Positions 46,454 through 58,100 of a stretch of DNA of 64,000 nucleotides are shown piece after piece. The stretch lies in contig JAJIRX010000221.1 of the NCBI GenBank assembly GCA_023853785.1, positions 203,812 through 267,811 of the forward strand, read 5' to 3'. The translations under genes were made by a program, and so were the position numbers. The DNA comes from Psilocybe azurescens (taxonomy: Eukaryota; Basidiomycota; Agaricomycetes; Agaricales; Agrocybaceae). The first letter of the stretch is position 1, and each line of letters starts with the position of its first letter. The notes under the pieces were generated by a model. That model did not search any database. It was not told the origin of the DNA and saw only the letters and a program-made list of their open reading frames with translations.

Positions 46454-48537
46454 ATGTCCCGCAAATCGTCTTCAGGGCCTGCACTACCCCCAGGATACTC
46501 AGTGGACTCATCAGCACCCCCATGCTTAGATACCAGGCCTCATTGCCGAGATTACCCGTTCCGACCCTAGAGTCTACATGCGCTAAATACCTAGAGACCG
46601 CCCAACCCCTGCTCACCAAGGAAGAATACACCAAAACCAAGTCCGCCGTCACCTCCTTCCTCTCCTCGCCTCTCGCCAGCGAGCTCCAAAAGCGGCTGAA
46701 GGACCGCGCGGCGGCGCCCGAGACCCTCAGCTGGCTCAGCGACTGGTGGAATGAGGCCGCGTACATGGGTTATCGCGATCCCGTCGTCGTCTACGTCAGC
46801 TACTTCTTCGTGCACCTCGATGACCGCACGAGACGGGACCCGGCGAAACGCGCGGCGAGTCTGATCAAAGCCATGCTGCCATTCCGCGAGCTTGTCGAGA
46901 GGTGAGCCCATCACAACCTTGCACCCTTCTGCTCATTCTCTGACACGCCGCAGTGGGCGCCTCGAACCCGAAAAAGTGCGGGGCGCGCCCCTATGCATGG
47001 CCTCCTACAAGTGGCTCTTCCACTCCTCGCGCTACCCCGTCAAGCCCTCCGACACCGCCGCCAAATTCGACCCTAACTCCAACAACCACATCATCGTCGT
47101 GCGCAAAAACCGGTTCTACCTCCTCCCGCTCACGAACACATCCAGGGCCGAGCTCAGCGCCGCGGAGCTCGAGGCGCAGCTCAACAGCATCATCGCTCAG
47201 GCCGGGCCCACCCCGCACCCGCACCCCATCGGCGCGCTGACGTCCGACAACCGCGATCTGTGGGCGGACGCGCGCGAGGCGCTGCTCGCAGCGTCCCCGT
47301 CCGGGAAGAACGCGGCGTTACTGAAGAAGATCGAAGGCGCGATGATCGTGCTGGCGCTGGACGACACGCAGCCCGTGACGCGCGAGGACATCAGCTGGGG
47401 CACCTGGGTCGGCGACGGGCGGAACCGCTGGTTCGACAAGCACCAGCTCGTCGTGTACGACAACGGCCGCTCTGGGTTCCTCGGCGAGCACTCGTGCATG
47501 GACGGCACGCCGACGCTGAGGATGAACGAGTTTATGCTCGCGTCGCTTGCGAGTGGGAAGATCGATCTGGGCCCGGAGCAGGTGGACAGGGCGAAACTCC
47601 CCGAGGTCGAGGAGCTGGTGTTTGAGCTTGACGAGAAGGTGCAGGCGCTGGTGAAAGGCGCGGAGAGCAGGTTCGACGAGCTTGTCGGGAAGCACGACCT
47701 CCACGTACGTCTTGTGGTTTTCTCCATACCAGAAGAATTTAGTGATGTTCAATTTTTCGATATAGGTGTTGCACTACGAAGGCTTCGGCAAGAACTTCAC
47801 GAAGCAGCACAAAACCTCGCCGGACGCCACCGCGCAGCTCATCAAGCAGCTCGCGTTCCACAAAATGCACGGCCGCCCCGGCGTCACGTACGAGAGCGCG
47901 CAGACGCGCAAATACCAGCTCGGGCGCACCGAGGTCATCCGCAGCGCGAGCAACGAGAGCAAGGCGTGGGCAGAGGCCATGCTCGATCCCAATGTTTCTG
48001 TACGTCCTTCCCTCTCTGTATCTTCTTTTTTCATTTGGGCTATTCCCCCTTTCGCTTTTCGCTCGATCCTCGTGTTGTATTAACGCATATATTTACATTC
48101 TACACCCACAGGACCCCGTACAACTCCGCGCCCTCTTCACCCGCGCTGCCGCGCGGCACATCCAATACGCCTCATGGGCCGCCGACGGGCAGGGCGTCGA
48201 CCGGCACCTCTTCGGGCTCAAAAAGCTGCTCCGGCCCTCGGAACCCCTTCCCGCCATCTACGCCGACCCCACGTTCTCCAAATCGAGCCACTGGGAGCTG
48301 AGCACGAGCCAGCTGAGCAGCGCGTTCTTCGACGGGTGGGGGTACGGCGAGGTCGTGGAGGACGGGTATGGGCTGGCGTATGCGATCGGGGACGATTATA
48401 TCCGGTGGACGATTACGAGTTTGAGGCGGGATACGCAGGTGCTGAAGCATTATTTGGCGGAGGCGGCGACGGAGGTGAAGCACATGCTCGAGGCGGCGGC
48501 GAAGAAGGATAGGGAGGCGGAGAAGGCGAAGCTCTGA
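46454..48537 (+). CDS. carnitine O-acetyltransferase, peroxisomal (PTS1)
   Basis: The enzyme moves acetyl groups between CoA and carnitine so that acetyl units can leave peroxisomes or enter mitochondria. The exons are about 46454-46901, 46954-47704, 47766-47999 and 48112-48537. The N-terminus has YQASLPRLPVPTL, the substrate tunnel region GAPLCMASYKWLFHSSRYP, the catalytic histidine in GFLGEHSCMDGTP, and near the end FFDGWGYGEVVEDGYGLAYA. The last residues are AKL, a canonical peroxisomal targeting signal. The ATG at 46454 (MSRKSSSGPALPPGYSV) fits the expected N-terminus, but a run of five C at 46517-46521 puts it out of frame with the body. The in-frame ATG at 46417 gives an unlikely N-terminus. 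GC content is clearly higher than in the neighbours, as is usual for highly expressed basidiomycete genes. Confidence 0.92.
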
Positions 48538-51165
48538 GCTGAGAGCTACTTGTACGTCCACTGTTGTGGCTGTTGGTTGTATATCAGCTGGCGGATTTTT
48601 GGGGGTTGTGGATTCGAGTTGTATGCTGCTCGATGAGGGATGAGGATATGCGTGTGTGTCCCATGTAGATGTTATAGTGAATTTTTGGTTTAGGAATAGG
48701 TACTTATAATATATATCTTGTATGTTCTAAATCAATCTTCTGATCTAGGAAAATCTTGACAGGACGTATGAGGAGGCTCATCATACACACACCAATTTTG
48801 TTATTTTTCTCAAGCGTTATAGGAAGAGTGCTTTCTGACTTGGATAACTTCTGTAGTCCTCCAAATTAGATGTGATGCTTGTCGATGGACCTTTATAATA
48901 CGGCCATCGCAGCGGCGGAGTCGGTGTGTTTTATTTTCCATCCCGTTAATCCACACTACATCTACCCACGCTAGAAACCTTAACTTGAGAAGATTAAGGT
49001 GACCATATCTCTCGACAATCTGAAATGTCTAAATTATCATTATCTCGACAAAGTTCGAACGAAATTTTCCAAGGCAGCCCTATTATAGTACTGGCTCCCA
49101 ACATATTGCTTTCCACCAGTCAACATTATCCCGTATTGGCGCTTAAACGTGCTGGTTACTGTTAGTAGTTTCTAATTGGCGCGTTCCTATGGAAAGCGAG
49201 ACTGTCAAGCTTCTAAAGCCGTTGCCAAACAGTGTCCGGGATGCTATGCCGGACATTTGTTATTTCGAGGTGGTTGTCAGGACCCCGAAAATCTCTCTTC
49301 TATTGTTGAACTCGACTGGGCACCGTCTTGGTGCCGTCATTGGTTCAAACCTTGCCAAGTCGACAGTAAGTGCTAGCCTTGCTATGAGCAAGATTGGAAG
49401 TAGCTCATAGTTGCTCGTTTCTACCTTCCGGAACAGTAATAGACGTTGCTGGCTTAACCGTGGTTAGGACCATGACTTTTAAGAAGGCTTCAACATGGCC
49501 TGAATAGCACCACATCGACAAGACATGAATAACATGGCATGATTGTGGTTGTCTTATTCCAAGCATATATCACAGTCTCTATTTATTTCTTGTCTTGTCG
49601 GTGTATCATTGGCTGACAATGGCTGTGTAGCATTAACCACTGGTCCACATATTTTCCACCATAAGTAAACTGTAAACTCGAGATATGCCATGTGGTGTCA
49701 ATCACTGTGGGCCGCATGTCCCTAAGTCTTTGAACTTGTTCACCACACTGCTGCTTATTTAGTTAATAGTCACAATGAGTGTTGTAAATTGTGAATTATC
49801 AAGTAGAGTAAAATGCTTAGCACCAGCAGGTCTTCCCTTAGTAACTTCTCACTTCTTGTTTTCTTTTCTTGATATTGTATCTGCTGATTATTCAACTTCT
49901 TTGTGCTTCTGTTTACCTTTCTTTCTGGGTCTCATATCTATCTATCTTGTCTACAGCTATACTACTTGGTGTGACTGAGCTGTGAGCTGCATATACAGGC
50001 TCGTAATATGTGAAGAGATATACTCGCCATCAGCAAGTGAAACCTCATTTTCACATGCACAGTCTCAGAATTTCCGATGGCACAATTAATAGACAAGGTA
50101 AGTCGGGTCTGCATTACCGAAAGACCACTGATATTCCGGCTCTGGCCTAGTATTTAGCTTTGTAATATCGATTTACAGACCACATTTAAATTCAAGCCCG
50201 GATATTTGAACGCTCCCATTGTGCACCAGCCTATTGAAACTGAAGCCTGCACTCAGACGTAGCAGCTCACCATTACTCCCCATAGAATTTACAGAGGAGG
50301 AATATGATTATATGAAGATGAGGGGCTGGATGACTGGTACTACGTAGACTATACTATATGTGTACCATTTGTTGGGCTCAAGCAAGGAATTATAAAATAG
50401 TATTACTTATTCTCTGAGATCTATATTCTGCGCTCTTTGTGAGCAATGCACCGTCTACAGTTGAATGTGAGTCAAAATTTGTTTCGAAGACAAGTCCGGC
50501 AAGCACCTGGACCGGCCCGCCGTCGCCGTGGGGCTTAACTGGAGCTTCAACGGCGCACAAACTGTAGGGTCGTTATAGTTGCTTCAACGCTTGCATAAAG
50601 CTACTCACGGTATATACTATTTGTGCCAAAAATTATTTATTAACTTTGTATCGGTGATTCGGTATATAGCATCTACAATAAAATACTGAATAGCTCTGTA
50701 CTAGGCGGGTACCGGTGTCGAAGGTCTTTGCTTGCCAAGTTGTCGCCAAGAATGCTCGGCTTGACAACCCGATGATGTTTGGCAACGGCTTTAGAGGCTT
50801 GACAGTCTCGCTTTCCATACGTTCCCATCGTCCACGTGCCCATCGGCATGCATAAATATTCTGGTTCCGATAAGCGAACAGGCAGTTACTTAGGGGTTCT
50901 TGACGGTATGTCGTACGTTTTGGCAGTATTTTCATCAATTCAGTGTCCTTGAAAACAACTTGGCACGTTCATGTAATTGCTTCGTATACTTAATGACAGC
51001 CCAGGCTGTAACTCGTGAGAGAATCGGACAACCCAAATACTTAGCTCGAAGCATGTGTTGCTGTATTTGGCACTTGAGAAGGCCTGGGGAAGACAACCTG
51101 CTCACACGCGACCGTTGCCTCCCCCCACATCCTACCCGCGTCCTCGACGTTCGATCCCAGGAGCA
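48538..51165. other. intergenic, 2.6 kb, with a 42-bp inverted repeat pair
   Basis: No gene can be supported. The sequence starting ATGGAAAGCGAGACTGTCAA at 49189-49230 recurs as its reverse complement at 50777-50818 with one mismatch over 42 bp, flanking 1.5 kb of AT-rich sequence. Both copies open with the peptide frame MESETVK. These could be two broken copies of one small element or the remains of a duplicated gene start. Confidence 0.5.
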
Positions 51166-52157
51166 ATGTCGGATTTCAGCGCCGTCTTCACAAAAACATC
51201 TGCGTATTCTCTTGGAGGTGTCGTATGCCACGGGTTGTTGGGCTACCTTGGCTCGAAAGCATTTCTCCCCAAGAACGCGCGATGGCAGGATAGGTTTACG
51301 TTCATCTGGCTGGTAAGCATCGTTCCTACTATGCAGTCCCACAAACTGACTTGCTCAACTTCGTTGGGCTACAGGCATTCGACGCGCTCATCCACTTCTC
51401 GTTTGAGGGTTCTTTCCTGTGGTTGTCCGTCTTTGGGCGGCAGGTTAATACTTCAGTTGGGCCATTTGCTGACATGTGTACGTCCTTCGAACCCTTTTTT
51501 CTTTACTGAAGAAAACAGCCATCTTGATTTTCGCTCTCGTGGATTTAGGGAGGGAATACGCTGCCGCCGACTTTAGATGGGGCGTCTCTGACCCTACCGT
51601 TGTCTCCCTAGAGATCCTCACCGTCCTCGGTGCCGGCCCACTGTGCTGTTACATCCTCAAGCAGCTTGCAAACGACGACCCTGCGAGGCATTATTGGTTG
51701 ATCGTGCTAAGCACTGCAGAGCTTTACGGAGGGTGCGTTTTCCTCTTTTCCTTTCTGAGTCCGTCCTAAAAGGGAACCGATTGAAATTGAACGATTGCTT
51801 GCTTTTTGATGTATGTAGATGGATGACTTTCTGCCCGGAATGGCTCACGGGCAGCCCGAACTTGAACACTTCGAACGCGCTGCATCTCTGGGTCTACCTT
51901 GTGGTGATTATTTCTGCCGTCCGAATCGATCCGCTATTCCTTGCTGATATACTTACTTTTCTTCCTCGTTTCTCTTATCTTGCAGCTGATGAACGTTATG
52001 TGAGGAGTTGAAAAGATTTTGTCATTCTTGCGACTAACTGTTCTGCCGTAGCTGGGTTTTCATTCCCCTATGGCTTATGTTCGACTCCTATACTCACATC
52101 GCCAGTGCACTCCGCTCCACACAAGCTACCTCAAGAGCAAAGGCGAAACAAGCCTAA
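51166..52157 (+). CDS. emopamil-binding-protein-like sterol isomerase family (EXPERA domain)
   Basis: Family members are four-to-five-span endoplasmic-reticulum membrane proteins. EBP itself shifts the sterol delta-8 double bond to delta-7, and others bind sterol-like ligands. The exons run from ATG 51166 (MSDFSAVFTKTSAYSLGG) through FDALIHFSFEGSFLWLSVFG, WREYAAADFRWGVSDPTVVS, LEILTVLGAGPLCCYIL, LYGGWMTFCPEWLTGSPNLN and WVFIPLWLMFDSYTHIASAL to a stop at 52155-52157. Introns have GT-AG ends near 51313-51374, 51479-51548, 51733-51819, 51901-51984 and 52001-52051, including one very small exon (LMNVM). The EBP-type signature residues, His in the LIHF motif, Glu in FEGSF, and Glu with Trp in WREYAAAD, are present. 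The gene is intact as read. Fungi normally use ERG2 for this step, so the in vivo role is uncertain. Confidence 0.87.
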
Positions 52158-52261
52158 TTAACGCGACAATGCCGTCAATTCATCCCGGACTGCACCGCAC
52201 ATGATTGTGGATTTTGAACAGATATCATACCGTAGATACCATGGTTGTTTCGTTTCTTGGG

Positions 52262-52510
52262 TGGACTCTGAGGCCGTTGGATATTGTAAACAGCACGATC
52301 TATTTAAACAATGCTTCAAGACATCTACCGTATTCAACTATTTCTTTTCTCAAGTCCCTTTGCAGAAACTAGGAGATTCAGAGTACTTCGAAAGCTTCGA
52401 TAGAGCAAGTGTGAGCTAGAGCAGTAGATTTGTCCTCGTTAAGCTTCAGTTGGATGTTGGCCCCGATTGGGGCACCCGGAAGGGATTGGACCTCTTTAAC
52501 ACGAGTTGTC
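52262..52510. repeat. diverged direct repeat, copy 1 (partner at 54796-55062)
   Basis: The segment contains GTACTTCGAAAGCTTC, AGTGTGAGCT and TTGGCCCCGATTGGGGCACC in the same order as matching sequence in the second copy. It lies just beyond the stop codon of the kinase-like gene, in that gene's downstream direction. No coding frame is shared. Confidence 0.6.
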
Positions 52511-52664
52511 CACTCCGTTACACCCGGGCAAAGCTTTGTACACATGTTTTAGTATTTGCTTACTAGCAGCGGGTTCGATACGATAGAATAAGAGATAATA
52601 TGTATTATGTATAAGACTTGACTCTAATTAACAGTTTTGTACCAAGGATCTGTAACTAACAGGT

Positions 52665-54200
52665 CTACGGATTCATTGGCTTTAATCCACCTGGATGGGG
52701 CAGCACCCGGAGAAAGAAAAAGGGTAATCGAGATAGAAACCATCGAATCCAGGGTACAGTATGACAGCCCCAGGAAGTACGACAGATTCTGCGCAGTAAA
52801 GATGTTGTCCAAAGTATAGGGGGTTCTCTGTAATGTGCCCATTTACGTGCGAATTCAGGCATGACATGCGCCCACCGACTGTATTCATCGAAATCTTGTG
52901 GGTTATTGAAATCTTTGGGTTCTAAGGGCGGATCAAGTTCAGCATCCGATAATTGCGATACCATTTCCTCGAAGAAAGCCAGAGCTTCAGACGCGGTGAA
53001 ACGAAATGCTAGGTTTCGAGTCGTGAGCCTATCAAGAAAAGGTGCAAACATGGGGACACGAGGAGTGAGATACTGCAATGGCCAATTGCCAGTAATATCA
53101 GCAAGTAATATCATTGAAGAAACTCATGTAACGTACTTGGAAGGAGCGACCTAAAGCAACACCGAGAGCACCGACATCAAGCACAAAAGGATTGAAATCA
53201 TATTCGCCCTGATGTGTATCTGCAATGACATTAAATGTACCCCATGACTCCTGGTACGGAAGACGGCATTGGGTTCGAGCTAATGCTGACGGCAACTTGA
53301 TTGAATTATCAAAATCGAAAATAACATAGGAAAGGGATTCTCTGGACCGCAGGTCGATTCGGATTTTGTTGTCCCACAGGTCAAGATCGTCGCCAAAATG
53401 ATTAACCAAGAAATTACCCTGGTTGATATCCTAGACAAATATGAATATAGATCAAAATGCCATTCGCTAGAGCTCACCCTATGGGTTATGTTATGCTCAT
53501 GCAAAAGTTGAGGCCCTAGAATACTGCTCAGTCACCCATAACGGTTTAGAGTGTTATCACACATACCTTGAGTAATGAGAGCATGATGGTCAGTACTTCG
53601 CGTAATCTTGTGGGCCATGGAAATTGTACTAAAGGCCCCCATCTGAAACAAGATAGATCAATTCTAAACTATAAGATGGCATGGTAAACAGACGATATAC
53701 CTAGGCATCACCACAAAAGAGAATCCTTCGATTGGTAATATATCCAGAACCGGGATGATACAATTGTTCTTTAGAGTTTCTAGATCTTGTTGTTTCAAGA
53801 AATGCAAAATTGCTAGTTCCTCGGTGTTGGCTCGTACAACCTTGATTGCCACGTGCCGGTTCAGTGAACCTTGCACAAAAGCGACTTTTCCCTGGACAGA
53901 ACTTAGAAACTCTGGCTCGATTAACGAGATACAGCGCTGACATACCCCATAATCGATTGCTCGGAGAGGATTTTCAGAGTCCAGATCATAGTGAGCATAA
54001 GGATGTTCAGCCGGCGATCCTTCTTCATGTGCCACGGATGGAAACGTAGCTAACAGGACTTGATCGTAAACTTCGTATGGCTCACGCTGATATAGGGTAT
54101 AGCCACGGTCTCGAAACCACTGCACGGTGGAAGAAGGGAATCCCCTGGCTCCCCTGGTACTAGTGAAAAATTGATCGTTATGCCTTGACACTATCGGCAA
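52665..54200 (-). CDS. protein-kinase-like protein of an agaricomycete family
   Basis: The gene starts at ATG 54200 (MPIVSRHNDQFF) and ends at 52665. The N-terminal half has the kinase lysine in RHVAIKVVRANTEELAIL, with a degenerate glycine loop, and CIIPVLDILPIEGFSFVVMP as hinge region. The catalytic loop reads EHNITHRDINQGNFLVNHFG, and the metal-binding motif is FDFDNS in place of DFG. The C-lobe has CRLPYQESWGTFNVIADTHQ, FVLDVGALGVALGRSFQ and RFTASEALAFFEEMV. A hydrophobic C-terminal stretch (WFLSRLPFFFLRVLP) follows. Introns of about 50 nt separate five or six exons. The exon around 53474-53518 is one base out of phase, which breaks the frame. HRD, Asn and the first Asp are kept, so activity is possible, but the substrate is unknown. 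Confidence 0.8.
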
Positions 54201-54795
54201 GAAAAAAAGGTAAGGGAAGCCATGAAATAGGTTTGTATAAAATGTAGCATACCGCCATGCTTATATCCAGACTGCGACCCCACTAGAGCTACAAAAAATG
54301 TGAAACAGGATAAATCCTGAACAAGCGAATGAAATACAGCATCGACCGCCAGAACAGATGGTTGCCAAAAGATGACAAAGCGATCGAGGCGATCGTAGCG
54401 CTGTTACGATCGACCCTAACCTCTGTGCAAACACAAGCCAAAAAGCCTTCAACGGTCTGTAACGGCCTCCCAAGTTCAAGTTGTGTTTTAGTACAAGCAG
54501 GGAACAAGGTTAGAACTAAATAGATTTTTAACTGAGTTAGAGTACTGCCTGTGCCTAATTTTTGCGAAGTCGAGACGGGCGGCACGCTCAAAAAGGCAAG
54601 GTTCATTATTATGGCGATCGGAGTTCGAACACAACCAGTTAACTGTTACACGGCCCCCATTATTAGCGCCAGCCGTATGAACTGCGTAGCTCTACGATAT
54701 AACACCGACATTTCTCTGCCAAAACGATGACAAACGTCTTAAAAGGCCGTCTTCCGTCGGCGTTCCCTCCCTTCCTCTCCCTTCCTCTATTTTTG
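54201..54795. other. intergenic, no supportable gene
   Basis: Sequence upstream of the kinase-like gene. Short frames at 54261-54606 on the minus strand show no motif. It leads into the second copy of the direct repeat. Confidence 0.35.
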
Positions 54796-55062
54796 TTGTG
54801 GATATTGGATATTTTGAACGGCACGATCCATTTACTCAATATTTCAAGGCATTACTGTATTCGACTTTGACTTTGCTCTATTTGTCAGTTTACTTCAGTG
54901 ACTCGGTGGTCAGGCGTACTTCGAAAACTTCAAAAGAGCAGGTGTGTGAGCTGGAACACAATATGCTTATCTTCGTAAAGCTTTTGGCTGGGGGTTGGCC
55001 CGATTGGGATAGAAGCTGGACTTCGTCATTGTACTGAACATCAGGGTTGAACAAGAGTTGTC
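54796..55062. repeat. diverged direct repeat, copy 2 (partner at 52262-52510)
   Basis: This copy shares GTACTTCGAAAACTTC, GTGTGTGAGCTGG and GTTGGCCCGATTGGG with the copy near 52.4 kb. It begins 40 bp beyond the stop codon of the NLR-like gene, so the two copies occupy the same relative place, downstream of minus-strand genes. Confidence 0.6.
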
Positions 55063-55101
55063 GGGAGTTAATAAGGAGTAAAGAATTCAAGCTGTATGAT
55101 A

Positions 55102-58100
55102 TCAAAGACTGGTATAACATGTAGCCCATTCGTACCCGTGTACGAATTTTGAGGTATCTAGTCGAGTTTGGTTGCCACCTATAATATGGGTTGGGAAATT
55201 CGGTCGATAAAGGCCTAGTCGGTGCAAGGACGGGATCCAGAGCAGCAGTTCACCATGGTCTCCACGTATCCATCCATCAAGATCGATAGCAGAAAGGTCG
55301 TTGAAAGAAACCTCATCAAGCGGAGTAACAGTGATTGGACGGGCAGGCATAACACGGATTGTGCGATCCCATCCACCGGAAACAATCTGTGTGCTGTCGG
55401 GAGAAAATGAAACAGAATTAATGAAGCCGGGGTGTCCGGAGGGCAGAGTATATTCCAGTTCTCCTGAAGATACATTCCAAACACGAAATTTTGTGTCAAA
55501 AGACCCAGAGACAACCCATTTCCCGTCTGGCGAGAATGCCACGGTGGTGACCATATGGCTGTGGCCACTAAATGGCCCTCTCTCCAACAACCCCGTTGAC
55601 ACATTCCACAGGCGAAGTGTATAGTCCATGGATCCAGAGACAATCCACAGTCCATCTGGTGAGAATGCAATTAGGATGACTGCATCGGTGTGCCCAGCAA
55701 GTGGCCCTCGCTCCAACTGTCCTGTTGACGCATTCCACAGGCAGACAGTCTTGTCAAACGATCCAGAGCCAATCCATTGTCCGTCTGGCGAAAATGCAAC
55801 AGAAACAACTGCATCGGTATGCCCAGTAAATGGGCCTACCTCTAATTCTCCTGTCAATGTATTCCACACACAAATCTTTTTGTCGGAAGATCCAGAGGCA
55901 ATCCTTTGTCCGTCGGGCGAAAATGCGACTGACAGGATGGAGCCAATGTGTCCAGAGAAAGGTAGGCGAGGTGTTGGAGCGGAATCAGTGTTATGGATAT
56001 GTGGGCCTTGCTCAAGGTCTCCGGTGCATGCATTCCATAAACAGATGGTTCTGTCACTCGATCCAGAAGCAATCCACTTCCCGTCTGGGGAGAACACAAC
56101 CGAATTGACAGCTCCGTGATGCCCTGTAATTGGTCCTATCCCAAGTTGTCCTGTTGATGCGTTCCACAAGCAAATTGTGAAATCAGCGGATCCAGAGACG
56201 ATCCAGCTTCCATCTGGCGAGAATGCGACAGATCTCACTGCATCAGTGTGCCCAGTAAATGTGCTATTCTTATGTCCTGATAGCGCGGTCCAGTTACCAA
56301 GTGTGTCGTCAGACAATGCAAGCTCTCTTGCAGATGTATTCCATAAACCAAGCGTTTGATCATTCGAACCAGAGGCAATCCTCCGCCCATCCGGCGAGAA
56401 TGCGACAGAATTGACCGGGAATATGTGTCCATCAAAAGTTTGCTCTTGTTCTCCCGTATTTACATACCAGAGACGAAGTGTTTTGTCGTAGGAGCCAGAG
56501 GCAATGCGAGTGCCGTCCGGCGAGAATGATACTGAGAGGACCCTACCAGTATGCCCGATAATTGGGCCTCGCTCTATTGCCCCCGATAACACATTCCACA
56601 CTAAAATTGTTTTATCACTCGATCCAGAGACGATTCTCCGTCCGTCCGGGGAAAATGCAACCGAGTTAACGCTGTCGGTATGTCCAGTGAATGGGCCTCG
56701 CTTTTGCTCTCCTGTGGAAATATTCCAGACGCGGACTTGTTTGTCCTGTGACCCTGAGACTACCATCTTCCCGTCCGGCGAGAATGCAACCGAGGTGACC
56801 CCCTTGGTGTGTCCAGTGTACGGCCCTCGTTTTATCCGCCCCGTGAATGAATCCCACAATATAATCGTTTTATCCTTTGAACCAGAGACAATCCACTTCC
56901 CGTCAGGCGAGAACGCAACTGAGGTGACCATATCGGTGTGTCCAGTCAACGGGCCTCGCTCCAGTTCACTTGTCAACACATTCCACACGCAGATCGTCTT
57001 GTCATTCGATCCAGAGGCGATCCGCTTCCCGTCTGGCGAGAATGCCACAGATCTGACGGTCTCGCTGTGTCCATTAAGTGGCTCGCTTTCCATTCTACCG
57101 GTTGCAGCGCTCCAGAAGCATATCGCGCCATCCTCTGTAGCTGTGGCGATGTATTGACCATCTGGCGAAAATGCGACTGAATGGATGCGGCTCGGCGTCT
57201 CGATGGACATCTCCAATGCAGGCCAGTGGACTTGTTGGCCACATTTAAAAGCCACCGTGTTAGAAAATGCTTGCGAGAAGACTTGGTACACTTGGGATGA
57301 AATGGGTGTAAAGGGTAGCGCCGATATATATATGTGGGCAGCACTTTCTGCAATAGGCGTGGCAAAATACCGCAGGAAGTGATATGCGTCCGTGACCAGA
57401 CCAGCAAAATTTATCCCTTTACCTTCAATAGCCTATTTAAACGTTGATATCAATCTTTATTATCGGAATATTGAGCATTAACGATGTGTACCTTGTTGTT
57501 CACCCAAGAATGCATCCAATTTTTGAACATTAGACAGGCTTGCATAGCCAGAGAAACGGTGTCCGTGATGCTCAGTACCTCCAGCCAGAATAAGAACTTA
57601 TCTTCAAAGAACTTCCGAAGTTGGCCAAAATGACTTCGTCGAATGAAAGATGTTCAAGATGATCATCCCAAAAAGACAGGCGTAAAATAACGCAGGTTGA
57701 ATGTATTTCTCGATCCGAGCGTCGAGATCTGGAATTTTTCTGTTAGGGAGATAAGATGACTCGAGCCCGCATATGTTGAACTTGAGTTCCTGAAGCATCA
57801 GACCAAGACATGCATGCGCCAATTCATTGTGAGATTTCTCAATATCGACCAAGAAATCAATGTCCTCAGTTAGGAAGTCGCGAAAAGATGTGTGAAGAGG
57901 GGCGATAGGTAGATTACGATTCTCAGAAGTAACATTGCTCAACAATGAGCCCAGATTTTTGACAATCGCGACGACGGCACCTTCACCGTGTTGATCTGGA
58001 GATGGCGTAAATTGTCGCAATGCAGTCAGAGAATTGACAGAGAAGGGCTGCACTGCAGCCAAGAGGTGTCCCATGACAGACCGAAAGCGGCGACGGGCAA

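Noticed and set aside
46591..47752. Long minus-strand frames over the carnitine acetyltransferase
   Set aside because: High GC content makes all frames open; the plus strand has the GEHSCMDGTP catalytic motif and matching splice sites.
55222..57180. Series of plus-strand open frames of 60-217 codons rich in Ser/Cys/Pro
   Set aside because: They are the exact antisense of the WD40 repeats and owe their openness to the repeat codons. The minus strand reads as a continuous conserved protein.
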